Shown: in pieces, positions 62,664 through 64,000 of the stretch
Layout: each line of letters opens with the position of its first letter
How positions within the stretch are numbered: the stretch's first letter is position 1
Position numbers and translations under genes: made by a program
Notes under the pieces: model-generated
What the model saw: the letters and a program-made list of their open reading frames with translations, nothing else
Databases searched by the model: none
What the model was told of the DNA's origin: nothing
Assembly: GCA_024449915.1 (NCBI GenBank)
Contig: JAMZAV010000100.1
Location: forward strand, 248,001 to 312,000
Direction: 5' to 3'
DNA: 64,000 nucleotides
Source of the DNA: Sweltsa coloradensis
Taxonomy: Eukaryota > Arthropoda > Insecta > Plecoptera > Chloroperlidae

Positions 62664-64000
62664 TACTTACTTTAAAAACTCAAACATCTCTTAACCTAAT
62701 GTATTACGTGTATCTTACTGACGGTTAAGTTTCAACCATTTACGAAACACGCATTATTTGTAAATTTATTTTAAATCGATGTCCATGGATATTATTCGGT
62801 AATCAGTTTTGTTTGAAACCCTTGTCAAAATAAAATAACTTCATTCTTTTAACGATAAATTAAAAAAGAAATCTCGGACACAAAATAACATTCCATACAT
62901 ATTTCAATAGTATTTCTAAATAATCTATTTATTAGCAAGCTTATATAACCTTTTGAACTTCCAGAAATACCAAGGAGGTGGATATTTTTATTTCGTCGAC
63001 ATATAAACCTAAGACTGTTCATATTTCTAACGTATTAACAGAGTTCCCGGATCCGCAAATGCGATTTCCTCTTAGGTAATTTTGAGAAAAAACATAACCA
63101 GATTAAGTTTTTTCTTCTTCGACATATTCTCCGCACTCCTGCCATGCGCAGCGAAACATATTAAAAGCTAGGGTCGGTCGTGGTAAAACAACTTTTGCTA
63201 AGCCCCTCACTCGTGTCTTGGTCTCAGACGACAAGACGCAATCTTCATTATTAATGTGTTAATATCTCGGGTTATCCAGCTAAGTTGAAGGCATCAGAAT
63301 GCAGAGCCTTCAGCTGGGCTTAGTCGGGCTCGGCGAAACTCCAGCCGGAGGCTTCCATCTCAATCCCACTAAATACGAGTCGTTAACATGCCCATCAAAC
63401 GACCAGGACGTTTTCTCTGGTGTAGGTAGACAGAAAACCCGACAACATTTTATGCAAGATGCGTGTTCCATATAACTCAATAAAGGTGAAACGTATTTTA
63501 TTCATCTCCAAAATCCAAAATTTGATTTAGAATTAAAATAAACAAGTTTGTGAAAAAATATCCACTACAACTTAGGTTAGCACAGAGGGACTTCCTATTT
63601 CACTATTGTCGAATTGCAGAATGATTTGGGTACCCTTGGGGTCAGGGGGATGGAACCAGCTTTCACCAAGCGTTTCTATCAACTCGGCACCAACACTAAG
63701 AGGTTTAAATGCTGGAGGAGATTAAACTTGTGTATGTGTGAATGTATGTAATATGATGCTTAGGTAGGTTTGCTCCCTACTTAGGCACTTTCGTACACGA
63801 GATGGTTCTAAAATATAATTGTGTATCTAAATTTATTAACAAAACGCAAATTAATTCGGACTTGAATCTCCATTTTAAAGACAAAGTGCTCATTAAAGAG
63901 TAGATATTAACCTTCAAAAGTAAAATGTAAGAAATGTTTTTCAAAATTGTTACTACGTACGTCTTTCTGTATTCATGAGTTTAATAATTACAGTTTGTTA
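62664..64000. other. Unique DNA, no gene seen
   Basis: AT-rich, with a GC-richer block at 63,130-63,440 (for example CAGCTGGGCTTAGTCGGGCTC and AACTCCAGCCGGAGG). I could not find an AGBL4 exon or any recognisable peptide on either strand. GATGCTTAGGTAGGTTTGCT near 63,752 resembles GGTGCTTAAGTAGCTTTGCT near 3,117, possibly a shared decayed repeat. Confidence 0.4.

Overview
This is eukaryotic, animal-type DNA. It is AT-rich and gene-poor, with spliceosomal signals, tRNA-derived SINE-like repeats, short inverted-repeat transposons and large tandem arrays. There is no bacterial gene organisation: no operons, no ribosome-binding sites and no long open frames. The one confident gene piece is a 125-bp minus-strand exon at 33,437-33,561. 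It encodes part of the N-terminal domain of cytosolic carboxypeptidase 6 (AGBL4 family) and has clean splice sites on both sides. AGBL4 is an animal gene known for very long introns, so much of the window may be intronic. The species cannot be fixed from the sequence; an invertebrate is my guess.

Layout, left half (1-34,900). This part is ordinary gene-poor DNA with scattered repeats. At 134-1,116 two inverted-repeat elements sit back to back, bounded by TTAA. At 1,382-1,678 there is an exon-like open frame of unknown identity, hemmed in by SINE pieces. At 2,312-2,489 there is a weak candidate minus-strand exon. A single dispersed copy of a repeat unit lies at 10,321-10,515, and the same unit is amplified into an 11-copy, ~208-bp satellite at 12,444-14,690. 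Further items are a 33-bp stem hairpin, a long (TAA)n microsatellite and a retroelement-like 3' tail (16,961-17,395), a hAT-like MITE (19,427-19,789), a 50-bp minisatellite (25,756-26,035), several tRNA-like SINE pieces, and the AGBL4 exon.

Layout, right half (34,900-62,663). About 26 kb of a ~193-bp tandem repeat runs in one orientation. It is followed by a ~470-bp spacer with three copies of a second ~140-bp sequence, the last one inverted, and then by about six units of the same satellite in the opposite orientation. The whole is a lopsided giant inverted repeat, like a foldback element whose arms are satellite. The array mixes clean stretches with a strongly degraded consensus (about 36.9-49.4 kb and 54.2-57.2 kb: homopolymer inflation, dropped bases, a run of 133 A). 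I read the degraded parts as assembly or base-calling failure, not biology. The last 1.3 kb returns to unique DNA.

No pathway or set of cooperating genes can be described here. The items most worth a second look are the inverted satellite array, the origin of the 208-bp satellite from a dispersed element, the TTAA-sharing hairpin elements and the AGBL4 exon with its intronic G-run. I found no convincing new multi-gene system.
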